Below, in pieces: positions 9,426 to 19,119 of a stretch of 64,000 nt of DNA (position 1 is its first letter; each line of letters opens with the position of its first letter). This DNA is from Gimesia chilikensis (GTDB taxonomy: Bacteria > Planctomycetota > Planctomycetia > Planctomycetales > Planctomycetaceae). The notes below the pieces were generated by a model, which was given only the letters and a program-made list of their open reading frames with translations, was not told the origin of the DNA and made no database searches. The translations under genes and the position numbers were made by a program. The stretch spans positions 62,001 to 126,000 of the forward strand of contig NZ_CP036266.1 of assembly GCF_007744075.1 (NCBI RefSeq), given 5' to 3'.

Positions 9426-11170
9426 GATTCGCGTTCCCGGCCTTCCTCTTCATCGTAGTGGAACCCCAGGGCTGCCAGGGAGGTTAACAGATTCTGACGT
9501 ACGGAGTCGAAATATTCGCGATCGCCCGAAGACATCGCATGCTCGAACTGATCGATCATGGATTCCAGATCTTCTCGCTGGTAAGGGCTGACTTCGCCGA
9601 TGACCCGCTCCGCAAAGGAGAGCAGATGCTGATTGCGCACATCGTCCCGCGGGTAAAATTTGAGCGCCTGCAACTTCTTCACGGCCGACTTGATCTCTTT
9701 ACTGGAGGAGAGCCGGGCGTGTTGAGTGAGTATGAGCGTTGATTTCTTACCGGTTTCCGGGACGTAGGCTTCGACCTCCAGAATGCCGTTTAAGTCATAC
9801 GTGAACCGTAGATGCACGGGTTTGCCGGCTGGTCCGGGGGGAATCCCTTTGACCTCCAGTTTGCCCAGGAAGAGATTGTCTTCGACTTTGCGCGATTCCC
9901 CCTGGTAGACGCCGACAGCAACCTGCCGCTGATTGGGTGAGACGGTAAATACTACTTCTTCGCGGGAGACCGGAATGGTGGTATTTCGATGAATCACGGG
10001 CAGGAAATAGCCGTCCACCTTTCGCTGGCCAAATTCCTTGATGACCTCCGTTCCCAGCGTGAAGGGACAGATGTCGGTCATCACCATGTCGTCGACGGCC
10101 TGGTCATCCTGGATCAACGCTGCCTGCACTGCAGCGCCGAGTGCCACAACTTCGTCCGGGTTATAAGAACAGAGAGGCTCGGTGTCGAAGAAGGAGCGCA
10201 CAAACGAGCGGACCACTTCCATCCGGGTGGCACCGCCGACCAGGATCACGTCTGTGAATTCTTGAGGCGGAATCCGCGAATCCCGAACGGCCCGGGCGAT
10301 GGGCCGCGAGAGCCGTTTGATTAATGGTTCGCTCAGTTTCTGGAACTGTTCCTGTGAAATCGTAATGACCGGAGACTGCTCGGTAATTTCGCCCTGCACA
10401 TCAGGGAAACGAATTCTGGCTTCCGAAGCTGTCGCAAAGGCATGTTTAGCAGCCTCGCATTCCTGCTTGAGTCGTGCGACGAGCAGGGGGGCTTTCATTT
10501 CAGCCACCTCCAGTTGCATTTTCTGTGTGCTGAGTGTCCAGGCCAGAATGCGATCGGTAAAGTCTTCGCCACCCAGCATGCTCTCGCCTGCAGTGGAGAT
10601 GATTTCCAGAGTTCCTTCGAAGACTTCCATCGCGGTGACATCGAACGTGCCGCCGCCGAGGTCGATGACAATCAGTCGCTTGTCGGCTCCTCGATCGTGA
10701 AAACCATAGGTGAGTGCTGCTGCCGTCGGTTCATTGATGATACGTCTGACATTCAGACCGGCCAGCTCTCCGGCCAGCTTGGTGGCATTCCGCTGATGAT
10801 CGTTGAAATAAGCGGGAACCGTAATGATGGCATCCTCCACCGGGGTTCCCAGATAGGCTTCTGCATCCTGCTTGAGTGACTGCAGAACCAGGCTCGACAT
10901 CTCCGGCGCGGTGAAGGTATGCGTGCCGATTTTCACGCTCTGCTCGGTCCCCATGAGTCGTTTGAAAACCCACGCACAGCGTTCGGGTTGCGTGACCCGC
11001 ATCTCCTTGGCGGCAGCGCCCACGAGCACGCGATTGTCCTCCGAAACACTGATGACAGAAGGCGTCAGAAACGAGTTAAGGGCGTTAGGGATGAGCCTGG
11101 GCTGACCATCTTCAAAGACGGCACACAGGGAGTTGGAGGTTCCCAGGTCGATACCAATCATATGTGTCAT
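9422..11170 (-). CDS. Hsp70 (DnaK-like) chaperone, specialised paralogue
   Basis: This is a 582-aa Hsp70 starting at [14 protein letters not shown]. An upstream in-frame extension to 11233 is not Hsp70-like and was excluded. Visible ATPase motifs are phosphate-1 GIDLGTSNS, phosphate-2 [12 protein letters not shown] and the adenosine motif [12 protein letters not shown]. The substrate-binding part holds VTPSVISV- and beta-sandwich-type segments. The C terminus (EEEGRERES) lacks the EEVD-like or acidic DnaK tail and the helical lid is short. Typical DnaK has about 610-640 residues. It heads an operon with two membrane proteins, one J-like, and there is no grpE or clpB nearby. It is therefore more likely a dedicated membrane-associated Hsp70 than the housekeeping DnaK. 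Confidence 0.9.
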   Translation of the reverse strand: MTHMIGIDLGTSNSLCAVFEDGQPRLIPNALNSFLTPSVISVSEDNRVLVGAAAKEMRVTQPERCAWVFKRLMGTEQSVKIGTHTFTAPEMSSLVLQSLKQDAEAYLGTPVEDAIITVPAYFNDHQRNATKLAGELAGLNVRRIINEPTAAALTYGFHDRGADKRLIVIDLGGGTFDVTAMEVFEGTLEIISTAGESMLGGEDFTDRILAWTLSTQKMQLEVAEMKAPLLVARLKQECEAAKHAFATASEARIRFPDVQGEITEQSPVITISQEQFQKLSEPLIKRLSRPIARAVRDSRIPPQEFTDVILVGGATRMEVVRSFVRSFFDTEPLCSYNPDEVVALGAAVQAALIQDDQAVDDMVMTDICPFTLGTEVIKEFGQRKVDGYFLPVIHRNTTIPVSREEVVFTVSPNQRQVAVGVYQGESRKVEDNLFLGKLEVKGIPPGPAGKPVHLRFTYDLNGILEVEAYVPETGKKSTLILTQHARLSSSKEIKSAVKKLQALKFYPRDDVRNQHLLSFAERVIGEVSPYQREDLESMIDQFEHAMSSGDREYFDSVRQNLLTSLAALGFHYDEEEGRERES

Positions 11171-11394
11171 GGCAAAAGAATCTATCTCGATAGCGTGTTG
11201 GAATCTACACGCGGATGTTGGAAACAGGATCACTGATTAACAGATTGTAATCTTCCGTTCAGGCTCTTTCCATACTCAATTCGGGCAACTTAAGAGACGG
11301 GTTCAATCTTCTGTAATGAGTTGGGTTAAATAGATTGAATGGACTGACACAGTTCGAATGGTCGAGGTTCTACAGGCCTGGCGACAATCACGAT

Positions 11395-14300
11395 TTATTC
11401 CAGCGTGAGCGTGCCCAGGTCAACGGGGTCTTTGTTGCCCGACTGGTCCACGGGAGGGACGGTGAAGATGTGATTGATAAGATGACCAGGAAAGCCGGCT
11501 TTCTTCTGTTCGTAGCAGTGAGCACTTAAGGCGTAATTACCGGGCGGTACATCATCAATGCGGAAGGAACCGTCGGTAGCAATGCTGGCTTTGAAGTGGG
11601 GAGTTTCAGACAGCAGTTTTTCCTGATCTGCCGTGTATTGCTTATAAATCGCTTTCTCATCTGCATAGCGATTCGAAGCCTTCCAGTTTTTATACCAGGT
11701 CTGGTAATTCTGCGGATGCTTTTGCATTTCTTCGACAGCCAGCATCCCGGGAGGGGGATCGAGAAAACGATGTCCGTTAATCAGGGTGAATTGCCAGAGT
11801 ACTTTCCCCTTGTGATTTGCGGGGGGAGCCAGTTTCCCGATCACAGGACGGCCCGTGCCACCCAGGTTCTGTGCGACTGTTTTACCTGCTTTGAAATCCA
11901 GCGGCAGCAGAATCGACGAGATCGGATCGGAAACGCCATCATTTACCATGAAACTGATCTCACGACCAAGATAGCCTCTACCTGGCCAGACGCGCTCAAA
12001 TAGAAACTTGCCATCGGAGCCGGTACTGGTGCGATGTTGAATGGTGATACTGGGGCCATCATCTCCATAGGGGAAATAATTGTAGCTCTGGATCTCCAAA
12101 GGTACTTTCGGTGCCGGTGTCTTACCGATCTGGAACTGACCTTCGACCCGTGCCCAGGGAGTCAGTTTAAGTGGATCAGGGAGTGGACCGGAGTCTGATT
12201 TATAATGCGCGAAACCGGTCGGATGTGTGATGATTAACTGGAATGGCCCATTTGGGGCGGGTGTGTGAAAGCGTCCTTGAGCATCAGTGCGGACAAATGT
12301 GGCATAAGTGGAGTTCTCGCGAATGTCCCCGTTTTGAATGCGGATAAAACTGTCTTTCACTCCCACGGCGACTTTGGATTCTTTAGCGGGTTGGTGATCC
12401 GGAGTCAAAACCGTTGCTGCAATATCTTGTGCGGGCTCAAGTTCGAAGTCCACCTTGACGGTGCCTTCATCGTTTTTCAGCTGACGCGAAACGGCCACTC
12501 GATAACCGAGAGCCGCCAACTTGATAAAATGAGCCGGTTCATCTCGGGTGATTCGCACCTGGTAGCTGCCGCCCTGTGCTTCGAAAGCATCAGTTGTATT
12601 CCAGATCACACGGGATTGAGGGTGTGAGTCACGAAAGCCGGTGGTTACTTGAAACTTTTTGATCGGCTCTTTCGTTTGGGAATCGATGACACGTCCTGAA
12701 GCAACCAGCGCTTGAGGAGGAGTAAATACATATTCCTTCTCACGAGCTATCAACGTCTGTCGGCTGAGGGACATTCCACCTGGTCGGTAGATGTCGGCCT
12801 GGAATTCATCGACGGGTGCCTCATCCCATTCCCAGACGCCGTTTTTATCCGTGTATTGATGGACGTAGCTAAATTCAAAAAAGACACCGAGCCACGAGCC
12901 GCGCCACTGCTGGAAGAAGATACGTGCCCTGGGAATTCCCTTCCCCTGTTCATCAACCACGCGGACCCGGATTTTTCGACCTGGTACCAGTTTAAAATCA
13001 ACCGGATCCATGTCGGGTTTTACCCGAACTTCCTGCACTTCCGGCGCACGACCTTTGGCTGAGACGACGACCCTGGTCAGACGCGGCTCACAACCGGTGA
13101 GTACATAGATTCCATGTTCGTCCGTGGTGGCTTTTCGAATGTCATTCATAAATTTCGTTCTGACGAGGGCGCCGGAAATGGGGGCACCTTTTTCGTCGGT
13201 CACACTACCTGTGATATCAAGGCCCCGCTGTAATTCGACTTTCGCAGAGGGCCCCCTGTTTTTCCTGACTTCGAATTGATCACGCGAGATGCGCTCTCTC
13301 CAGGGACTGAACTCCGGGTGATTGACGGAGAGAAAGACCTCTGATTCTGATTGAGGTACATAATGAAATTGCCAACGCCCTTTGGCATCGGTGGTGATCC
13401 TTGTGCCAACATATAATTCACTTGTATCACCGGGCCGTTTTTTATATTTCACACCGGGAGAAACCTGGGCACCTGCAATCGGCTTACCGGCTTCGTCTAC
13501 CACAACGCCTCCCACCGACCAGCCTGCGTCGAGTTTTGCGGTAAACTTCCCAGGTATAGACTCAGGATGATTACTGGTACTCCAGCCGGCCCAGTAGGGG
13601 CCGAAGTCTGTTTTTTTAATACTGAGGTTGAATCGCTTCATCCTCTGCGGAATTTTGAAGAACAGTTCCCCCTGTTCGTTCGTTTGCGCGAAAGGACCGT
13701 AGGTCGCTTCGCGCAGAAATTTGCCGCGGACGATCTGCTCTGCTGTGGGCGAAGGATCGCTGCGAATTTCGACCGTCGCATGCGGCACTGGTTTACCGGT
13801 GGAGTCGACAACCGTCAGTTGAAACAGCCGTTCTGTGTCCTTGACTGCTCTTGTGTCCGTTTCCGGTTTCGTGTCTTGTGATTCAGTAACGGTCTTTTCA
13901 GGGGGTTGTTCCTGCTCTGCTGTTTGCGCCGTGGTGGAAGTCAGAAACAGAAACACCGGCAGGGACAGCATCAAGAACAAAAGGGTACAGAAGCCCACTC
14001 GCGAGACGGGCAGCGGTTCATGGAGCGGTTCTCCAAACAGGCGCGCCACGCGACGGCGGATTTCGGAAGGCGATTTGCCGGCAGCAGAGAGCGAGGTCAG
14101 CTGCGGTTCGGAAAGGCGGCTGCGATACGCCAGTTCCGCAACCCGGAGCAGGGCTGTGGAGTAGACGACGCGGGCTGTCTCGAGTGAACGGTGATCCTCG
14201 GCTTCAATCCGGCAGGTCATATCGTCACAACAGTATTCTCGCAGGAGACTGATTCGCTGGCTGAGATACCAGAGTGCGGGATTGAAAAAGAGGATGACCT

Positions 14301-15108
14301 CCGCCATGCGCTGCAGGAGATTGATCCAGAGATCATATCGTCTGATGTGAGCCAGTTCGTGGGTCAGAATCAGTTCCAGTTCACCGGCTGAGAGACTGCT
14401 GATGACGGACACAGGTAAAAGGATCGTCGGGCGGAGCAGGCCTGTCACCTGTGGAACGACGATCTGTTCGGCACAGGTCAGCGCGGGGCGGACCTTCAGG
14501 TTCCATTGTTCCGTCAGACGGGTGAGAAATTCCACGCAGGGACCTGTCGAGACTGGTGTGGCTGCGGCACGCACACGGGCGATGCGTAAATGGCCAGCCA
14601 GCAGTCGCAGCAGCATCAGCACAACGCCTGCCAGGTAGAATGCAACGAGCCAGGGAGTCAGTACTCTCCAGTCAAACGGAGTCGGTGTGATGAGGAGTCG
14701 ACCTGTTGCCAGGGATGAAGTTGTGCGCTGATTCGGGGAATCGGCTGTCTCTGTGAATGAAGCCCGGGGCGGTACAGGCAGCGGCTCTGCTGGTAATTCC
14801 AGTTCCGGGCTGGCGGCAGGTAACCCGGAGGGCACAGACCCGGAGACTGCCGGGGTGCCTGACTGGCTGAGTTCAGCCTGATTGGTGTCCGTCACTCGCA
14901 GCCATTGAAAGTTGATCGGCAGCGAAAGGCAGGCCAGCACCAGTGCCGAAACATAAAGTGTATAACGCTGTTCCACGGCCAGCGATTTCCAGAGCCGGTC
15001 AATGCACCAGACCAGCAGGGCCACCAGGGTGATCTGCCAGAGGGAGTGCAACAGTGTCAGGCAGAGGCGGCTGCTTAATGTCGGATCGATCAGAGGGTGC
15101 CAGCTCAT
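11395..15108 (-). CDS. BlaR1/MecR1-like M56 peptidase with CarboxypepD_reg-like repeats
   Basis: This 1237-aa protein has an N-terminal half matching BlaR1 M56 peptidases. It has membrane segments at about 15-40, 48-68, 152-173 and 370-390, the zinc motif H250-E-L-A-H254 and a downstream acidic ligand E291 in REYCCDD. The extracellular beta-lactam sensor domain of BlaR1 is absent. In its place are roughly 750 residues of repeated beta-sandwich units (patterns VDEAGKPIAGAQV, TDEKGAPISGALV, VTDAQGRF) like carboxypeptidase regulatory domains. It overlaps its BlaI-type repressor gene by 4 nt. By family analogy it cleaves the repressor on a signal, but the ligand would be a surface or carbohydrate cue rather than a penicillin, which is inference. 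Confidence 0.88.
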   Translation of the reverse strand: MSWHPLIDPTLSSRLCLTLLHSLWQITLVALLVWCIDRLWKSLAVEQRYTLYVSALVLACLSLPINFQWLRVTDTNQAELSQSGTPAVSGSVPSGLPAASPELELPAEPLPVPPRASFTETADSPNQRTTSSLATGRLLITPTPFDWRVLTPWLVAFYLAGVVLMLLRLLAGHLRIARVRAAATPVSTGPCVEFLTRLTEQWNLKVRPALTCAEQIVVPQVTGLLRPTILLPVSVISSLSAGELELILTHELAHIRRYDLWINLLQRMAEVILFFNPALWYLSQRISLLREYCCDDMTCRIEAEDHRSLETARVVYSTALLRVAELAYRSRLSEPQLTSLSAAGKSPSEIRRRVARLFGEPLHEPLPVSRVGFCTLLFLMLSLPVFLFLTSTTAQTAEQEQPPEKTVTESQDTKPETDTRAVKDTERLFQLTVVDSTGKPVPHATVEIRSDPSPTAEQIVRGKFLREATYGPFAQTNEQGELFFKIPQRMKRFNLSIKKTDFGPYWAGWSTSNHPESIPGKFTAKLDAGWSVGGVVVDEAGKPIAGAQVSPGVKYKKRPGDTSELYVGTRITTDAKGRWQFHYVPQSESEVFLSVNHPEFSPWRERISRDQFEVRKNRGPSAKVELQRGLDITGSVTDEKGAPISGALVRTKFMNDIRKATTDEHGIYVLTGCEPRLTRVVVSAKGRAPEVQEVRVKPDMDPVDFKLVPGRKIRVRVVDEQGKGIPRARIFFQQWRGSWLGVFFEFSYVHQYTDKNGVWEWDEAPVDEFQADIYRPGGMSLSRQTLIAREKEYVFTPPQALVASGRVIDSQTKEPIKKFQVTTGFRDSHPQSRVIWNTTDAFEAQGGSYQVRITRDEPAHFIKLAALGYRVAVSRQLKNDEGTVKVDFELEPAQDIAATVLTPDHQPAKESKVAVGVKDSFIRIQNGDIRENSTYATFVRTDAQGRFHTPAPNGPFQLIITHPTGFAHYKSDSGPLPDPLKLTPWARVEGQFQIGKTPAPKVPLEIQSYNYFPYGDDGPSITIQHRTSTGSDGKFLFERVWPGRGYLGREISFMVNDGVSDPISSILLPLDFKAGKTVAQNLGGTGRPVIGKLAPPANHKGKVLWQFTLINGHRFLDPPPGMLAVEEMQKHPQNYQTWYKNWKASNRYADEKAIYKQYTADQEKLLSETPHFKASIATDGSFRIDDVPPGNYALSAHCYEQKKAGFPGHLINHIFTVPPVDQSGNKDPVDLGTLTLE

Positions 15109-15506
15109 TCTTTCAGCTCCTTTGCCTTGCGCGTGATCAGCTTGCGGAGTTCGGCCAGTTCGTCGGAATCGAGCTCAGCCGTTTCGAGGAGATTCAGCAC
15201 CAGGTCGCTGGAAGAACCGTCAAACACGCGGGTCAACAGATCTCCCATGATGCTGCCTGTGACGGTCTGCTTTTCCTGGGCCGGAGAGAACTGAAACGAT
15301 TTACCGGCCTTCTCGCGTTTTACATAACCCTTGCGGTACATGATGTTTAAAATCGTGATCACAGAGCTGTGCGTCAAAGGGCGGCCGGCACTGGTTTCAA
15401 GTTGATCCCTGACTTCCCGCACCGTCAGCGGCGAAGTAGACCAGAGGATCTTGAGAATTTCCAACTCCAGATCGGTCGGATGTTCGGAGACGGGACGTGC
15501 CATCAT
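15105..15506 (-). CDS. BlaI/MecI/CopY-family repressor
   Basis: This 133-aa protein has an N-terminal winged helix (residues about 8-75, LTDLELEILKILW-like pattern, SVITILNIMYRKGYVKREK) and a C-terminal helical dimerisation segment. The pair BlaI-BlaR1 is a classic switch in which the repressor holds its own promoter until the M56 peptidase destroys it. GGGGAG stands 5 nt before the ATG at 15506, and a second ATG follows directly. The stop overlaps the start of the peptidase gene (ATGA), so the two are translationally coupled. Two matching dyads lie upstream and flank a promoter, which supports autoregulation. Confidence 0.9.
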   Translation of the reverse strand: MMARPVSEHPTDLELEILKILWSTSPLTVREVRDQLETSAGRPLTHSSVITILNIMYRKGYVKREKAGKSFQFSPAQEKQTVTGSIMGDLLTRVFDGSSSDLVLNLLETAELDSDELAELRKLITRKAKELKE

Positions 15507-15558
15507 TCTGCTCCCCGCAGGCAGGTCGAGTAGACCTGGTGAGTGATTCAGGAATTAA

Positions 15559-15627
15559 TTTTAATTCGTTAAAAGATGGTAACTGCGGCAGAGCAGCCCG
15601 TCAAGAAGTGTTTTTAATTTATTAAAA
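15559..15627 (-). promoter_or_regulatory. Promoter of the BlaI operon with two operator dyads
   Basis: On the minus strand a -35 TTGACG (15599-15604) and a -10 TACCAT (15576-15581) are 17 bp apart. The dyad TTTTAA-N4-TTAAAA occurs exactly twice, at 15612-15627 just upstream of the -35 and at 15559-15574 just downstream of the -10. The centres are 53 bp apart, about five helical turns. The layout is what a dimeric winged-helix repressor such as BlaI would use to occlude polymerase. The promoter and dyads are seen directly, and BlaI binding is inferred. Confidence 0.7.
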
Positions 15628-15738
15628 GTTGTGTGCTGGCTGGAGCACAGGGAGTAACAGACTCATGCGCAGGGGATATGTCAGAGTTGCAGTTGCCTGG
15701 TCAGATCCCTGGCTGGCAAAAGCATACAGCTGAAATGC

Positions 15739-16929
15739 TTAACTACCGTTCTGGTCGGCGTTGCCCTCCAGATAATCTTTCACGTAAAGTTCCTGGACGA
15801 TGACTTTGACTGCTGCCAGGAAGGGAGAGGCGATGATGGCTCCCAGAAAACCGAACAGGACGCCCATAATGGCCTGGAACGAGATCAACAGTGCAGGGGG
15901 GAGCGAGACCTGCTGCTTTTGAATCAAAGGGGTGATCACGTAACTCTCCAGCAGCTGTAGTCCGATATAGGCGGGGATCACGAGTGCTGCCGTAGTGGTG
16001 CCTTGTGGGAGCGCCACGAGGATTGCCAGAATAAAGGAGATCGCGGCACCAATATTGGGGATGAACGTCAACAGTCCAGTGAGGAACCCCAGCGTACCCG
16101 CCATGGGAACGCCGATCAGCAGCAGGACCAGCCAGGCACCCAGGCCGGTCACCAGCATCGAACCGAAGCGGCCGATCAGCCAGTGCCAGAGCGTGTCTCC
16201 CAGCTGGTTCATGAGTTGCCGGATCCGCTCGCGACGCTCTGGAGCAAACAGAATGACTACGCCGTCTCGATAGGTCGCAGGTGCTGTCGCCAGAAAGAGA
16301 CCGACAAACAGAATCAACACCGAATTGACTACGAGTCCAAATGTCGTACGGAACATCTGGCCGACAAAGGAAGCCGCCTGTTTTGCAGGCTGCGCCAGTG
16401 AATTCAGATCGGTCTGCTGTGATTTTTCGGATTTCTTTTGGGGGGAGTCATCTGTCTGCTCAGGAGATTTCGAGTCTTCAGATGGACTGGAATCGTGTTT
16501 CTTCTTTTGTGAATCGGATGCAGGTAACAGTGACTGAGATAAATACGGGGTCGACTGAATCACGGATTTGACCGTCGTGTACTCTTCAGCCCATTTCTGA
16601 ATTTTCTCTGTACCGCGTTCGATCTGTTGACTGGCCTCCTGCACCTGATGCTCGATCTGTACGAAGAATAAGGCAGTGGTTCCTGCGGAAAGCAGAACCA
16701 GGGTCGTCACGAGTAATGCCAGACTTCCCTGGTAAGGGATCGGTAAGACCCGGCTCAGACTATTACTGGCAAAGGTCAGAAAGACAGCGAACAGGACTGC
16801 CAGGAATAACGTTAAGATGATTTCCCAGGTGATGACCAGCGCAGCGGCTAAGACGACGACCACCACCAGAGTGGTGATCGTCCTGCTCAGCATCACTGCA
16901 GTTGATGAAGAAGCTTCGGGTTCTGTCAT
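15739..16929 (-). CDS. AI-2E-family (PerM/YdiK-type) membrane permease
   Basis: This 396-aa protein has about seven to eight membrane helices and the family's typical C-terminal pattern (GVPMAGTLGFLTGLLTFIPNIG, PAYIGLQLLESYVITPLIQ, GFLGAIIASPFLAA). A Ser/Lys-rich soluble insertion of about 60 residues sits between helices 3 and 4 (residues about 140-185), which is larger than usual. Family members export small molecules such as AI-2 or act as Na+/H+ antiporters, and the substrate here is unknown. It lies 11 nt downstream of the manganese catalase gene on the same strand, so co-transcription is likely. Confidence 0.88.
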   Translation of the reverse strand: MTEPEASSSTAVMLSRTITTLVVVVVLAAALVITWEIILTLFLAVLFAVFLTFASNSLSRVLPIPYQGSLALLVTTLVLLSAGTTALFFVQIEHQVQEASQQIERGTEKIQKWAEEYTTVKSVIQSTPYLSQSLLPASDSQKKKHDSSPSEDSKSPEQTDDSPQKKSEKSQQTDLNSLAQPAKQAASFVGQMFRTTFGLVVNSVLILFVGLFLATAPATYRDGVVILFAPERRERIRQLMNQLGDTLWHWLIGRFGSMLVTGLGAWLVLLLIGVPMAGTLGFLTGLLTFIPNIGAAISFILAILVALPQGTTTAALVIPAYIGLQLLESYVITPLIQKQQVSLPPALLISFQAIMGVLFGFLGAIIASPFLAAVKVIVQELYVKDYLEGNADQNGS

Positions 16930-16940
16930 GGAACAGTCTA

Positions 16941-17648
16941 TCAGGTACCACTGAAGGCTGGATTATCAACGACTACCCATTCATCGCCTGAATTCCAGGG
17001 GCCGCTGGAATCTTCACCCAGATCACCGGATTCTGTCGAGTCGTTGAAGTACTTGTCAACCCACTGGGAATCGGGTTCCAGTTCGCCGATTTCCAGCGGT
17101 TGCTTATCCATACTTTCCAGTGCCTGACCGAAGGCCTTAAGGTGAGTGATTTCCCGGGTCATCAGGAACCGCAGGGCATCCTTGGAACCTGGATCGTCAG
17201 TATGATCGATGAGGCGTTCATAGACGATCTTGGCCCGGGCTTCCGCCGCCATGTTGGAACGCAGATCAACCTCGAGCTGACCGGTCACGGCAATATAGTC
17301 GGAAGTCCAGGATGAGCCCTGCGAGTTACTCAGCGACACACCACCGCCACCGACCACTGCAATTAGTGGGTCGTCCAGAGCGGCATCTCCCGCTTTTCGT
17401 AACGGTTTCAGGTGCAAGCGGGCCAGCGCACCGATAACCTCCAGGTGGCTCAATTCTTCAGTACCGATATCCATCAACAGGTCTTTGCGGGCCGGGTCTT
17501 CGCAGTTCATACCCTGAATCGAGTATTGCATGGCTGCGGCCAGTTCGCCATTCGCACCGCCGAACTGTTCGAGCAGCATTTTCCCAAAGCGGGGGTCGGG
17601 ATCTCCCACATCAACTTTATACATCAGTTTTTTAACATGATGATACAT
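16941..17648 (-). CDS. Manganese catalase (non-haem)
   Basis: This 235-aa ferritin-like protein starts at MYHHVKKLMY, preceded by AAAGGA 7 nt upstream. The longer open frame to 17831 is not family-like. The di-manganese ligands can be placed: E35 in GANGEL, E65 and H68 in TEELSHLE, and further Glu/His in AEARAKIVYERL and TREITHLKAF. These match the ligand pattern of Lactobacillus Mn-catalase. The enzyme disproportionates H2O2 to water and oxygen. The C-terminal tail is short and acidic. It is followed closely by a permease gene, and both may belong to an oxidative-stress transcript. Confidence 0.9.
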   Translation of the reverse strand: MYHHVKKLMYKVDVGDPDPRFGKMLLEQFGGANGELAAAMQYSIQGMNCEDPARKDLLMDIGTEELSHLEVIGALARLHLKPLRKAGDAALDDPLIAVVGGGGVSLSNSQGSSWTSDYIAVTGQLEVDLRSNMAAEARAKIVYERLIDHTDDPGSKDALRFLMTREITHLKAFGQALESMDKQPLEIGELEPDSQWVDKYFNDSTESGDLGEDSSGPWNSGDEWVVVDNPAFSGT

Positions 17649-17943
17649 GCCTGGTCCTTTCGTAAATCGTGTCGATAACAGACTGATTACGGGGACAGCT
17701 TTGCAACCTACAGACTTGGGCGGGCCATCGCCGTCTGTCCCTCGAGTTCGAGATAATTCTAAGCAGAGATTCGCAAACTGCATGCCAAAGTGTACTGGAA
17801 CCAGAGATTGTGACTCTGCCTCGACTTTCATTCATTCAGGTACAGTGACGATTAAAGAATCTTTGCAGTTGTCATCTGAAAGCGGTGCCTGACCGCGCAG
17901 CATGAACGCTGGGGAGTCAGTTTGATCTCGGAAAACAGACAAC

Positions 17944-19107
17944 TCAGGGCTCTTCAGGAGTCTCTTTCAACTCTCGCGCCGAATCTACTGCATCGCTGGC
18001 GTCTTCCTGATCACCGCCATCCAGGTGCGGGCCTTCCTGGGTGACTGCGGCTTCAGGTTCGTGGCTTAATTCCACCAGCAGGGGAAAATGATCGGATCCG
18101 ATGGAAGGTAGCGTACCGAGTTTCACAATGCGAAAATCATCCGAATGAAACAGATAGTCCAATGGGTAACGCCAGATTGAAGAGGTGGCGTCATATGTCG
18201 GATAGAGTCCGCGTCCTTTACGGGGATCGAGTAGACCGCTGACTTCCTGAAACAGGTTTGTCGTGCGTGACCAGCCGACATCATTCAAATCACCCAGCAC
18301 GATAGCACTGGGGCTATCGCGTACTTCGCGTCCAACCAGCACGAGTTCGGCATCACGTTTGGTTGTATCTTCACCCGGACGGGGTGGATTAGGATGTACG
18401 GCAAACAGGCGTACGAACTGTCCTGAGGGAAGTTTGACGCGGGCATCGATCGAGGGGATCTCCTGCTTGATCATGGACCGGATGCGGGCACTCTCCAGGG
18501 GAAGCCGGGAATACACGGCGATACCGTAGGTATTTTCGAGTGGATGCGTTAATCGCCAGCCATAGGATTTTTCAAGGGGTTTCAGGTCGCGAATCCAGCG
18601 CGCGTTGACTTCACACAGCACGACGATATGCGGTTGTTCCTGCTCGATCAGAGACAGCACCGCTTCAGCGTTCTGGTTTTCCTGATAGACATTCGCCGTC
18701 ATAATCCGCAGGCGGGTTTGCGGATCAGCAGACTCTGCCCACTCCACTTCATGGGGGGCGAAAGGCAGGTAGGGAAAGATCCAGAATAATTGAATGCTGC
18801 AGCTGATTGTCAGTAGGAAAACCCCTGTTTTTGCAGCAGTTTTATGCCAGAAGGGGAAGAGTACCAGCATGACGACGACATAAGCAAACAGCAGTTGTAC
18901 GCGGGGAAAATCGCCGATGCGGACCCACCACCAGTCAACGGGAAGCAAGGGAAGCAACGCGGTCAACACCGCGACGCCGGCCAACAGGATGACGCACCGG
19001 TAAACCCACTTGCGAACGGGCGATTCCGTCGAGCTGCCAGAATGCTCTTCAGTTATTGTTTCGGTTGGGACCAATTTTTGATCTCCCTGTTGCTGGAAGA
19101 CAATCAT
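17944..19107 (-). CDS. Membrane-anchored endonuclease/exonuclease/phosphatase-fold protein
   Basis: This 387-aa protein has three N-terminal membrane helices (about residues 33-115) followed by an EEP domain. Markers include LRIMTANVYQENQNAE, HIVVLCEVN with the metal-binding Glu, VLGDLNDVGWS with the catalytic Asp/Asn, and SDHFPLLVEL with the terminal Asp-His pair. The architecture is the common EEP membrane type in which the active site faces outward. The substrate may be a nucleic acid or a phospholipid head group. The last 40 residues are acidic and probably disordered. It lies 12 nt downstream of the YetF-like gene. Confidence 0.85.
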   Translation of the reverse strand: MIVFQQQGDQKLVPTETITEEHSGSSTESPVRKWVYRCVILLAGVAVLTALLPLLPVDWWWVRIGDFPRVQLLFAYVVVMLVLFPFWHKTAAKTGVFLLTISCSIQLFWIFPYLPFAPHEVEWAESADPQTRLRIMTANVYQENQNAEAVLSLIEQEQPHIVVLCEVNARWIRDLKPLEKSYGWRLTHPLENTYGIAVYSRLPLESARIRSMIKQEIPSIDARVKLPSGQFVRLFAVHPNPPRPGEDTTKRDAELVLVGREVRDSPSAIVLGDLNDVGWSRTTNLFQEVSGLLDPRKGRGLYPTYDATSSIWRYPLDYLFHSDDFRIVKLGTLPSIGSDHFPLLVELSHEPEAAVTQEGPHLDGGDQEDASDAVDSARELKETPEEP

Positions 19108-19119
19108 GCGTACTCGGGT

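Noticed and set aside
11171-11233. Upstream extension of the Hsp70 frame
   Set aside because: Hsp70 proteins begin at the GIDLGT motif, and the extra 21 residues are not Hsp70-like.
17649-17831. Upstream extension of the manganese catalase frame
   Set aside because: It has no family similarity, and the internal ATG 17648 has a good ribosome site.
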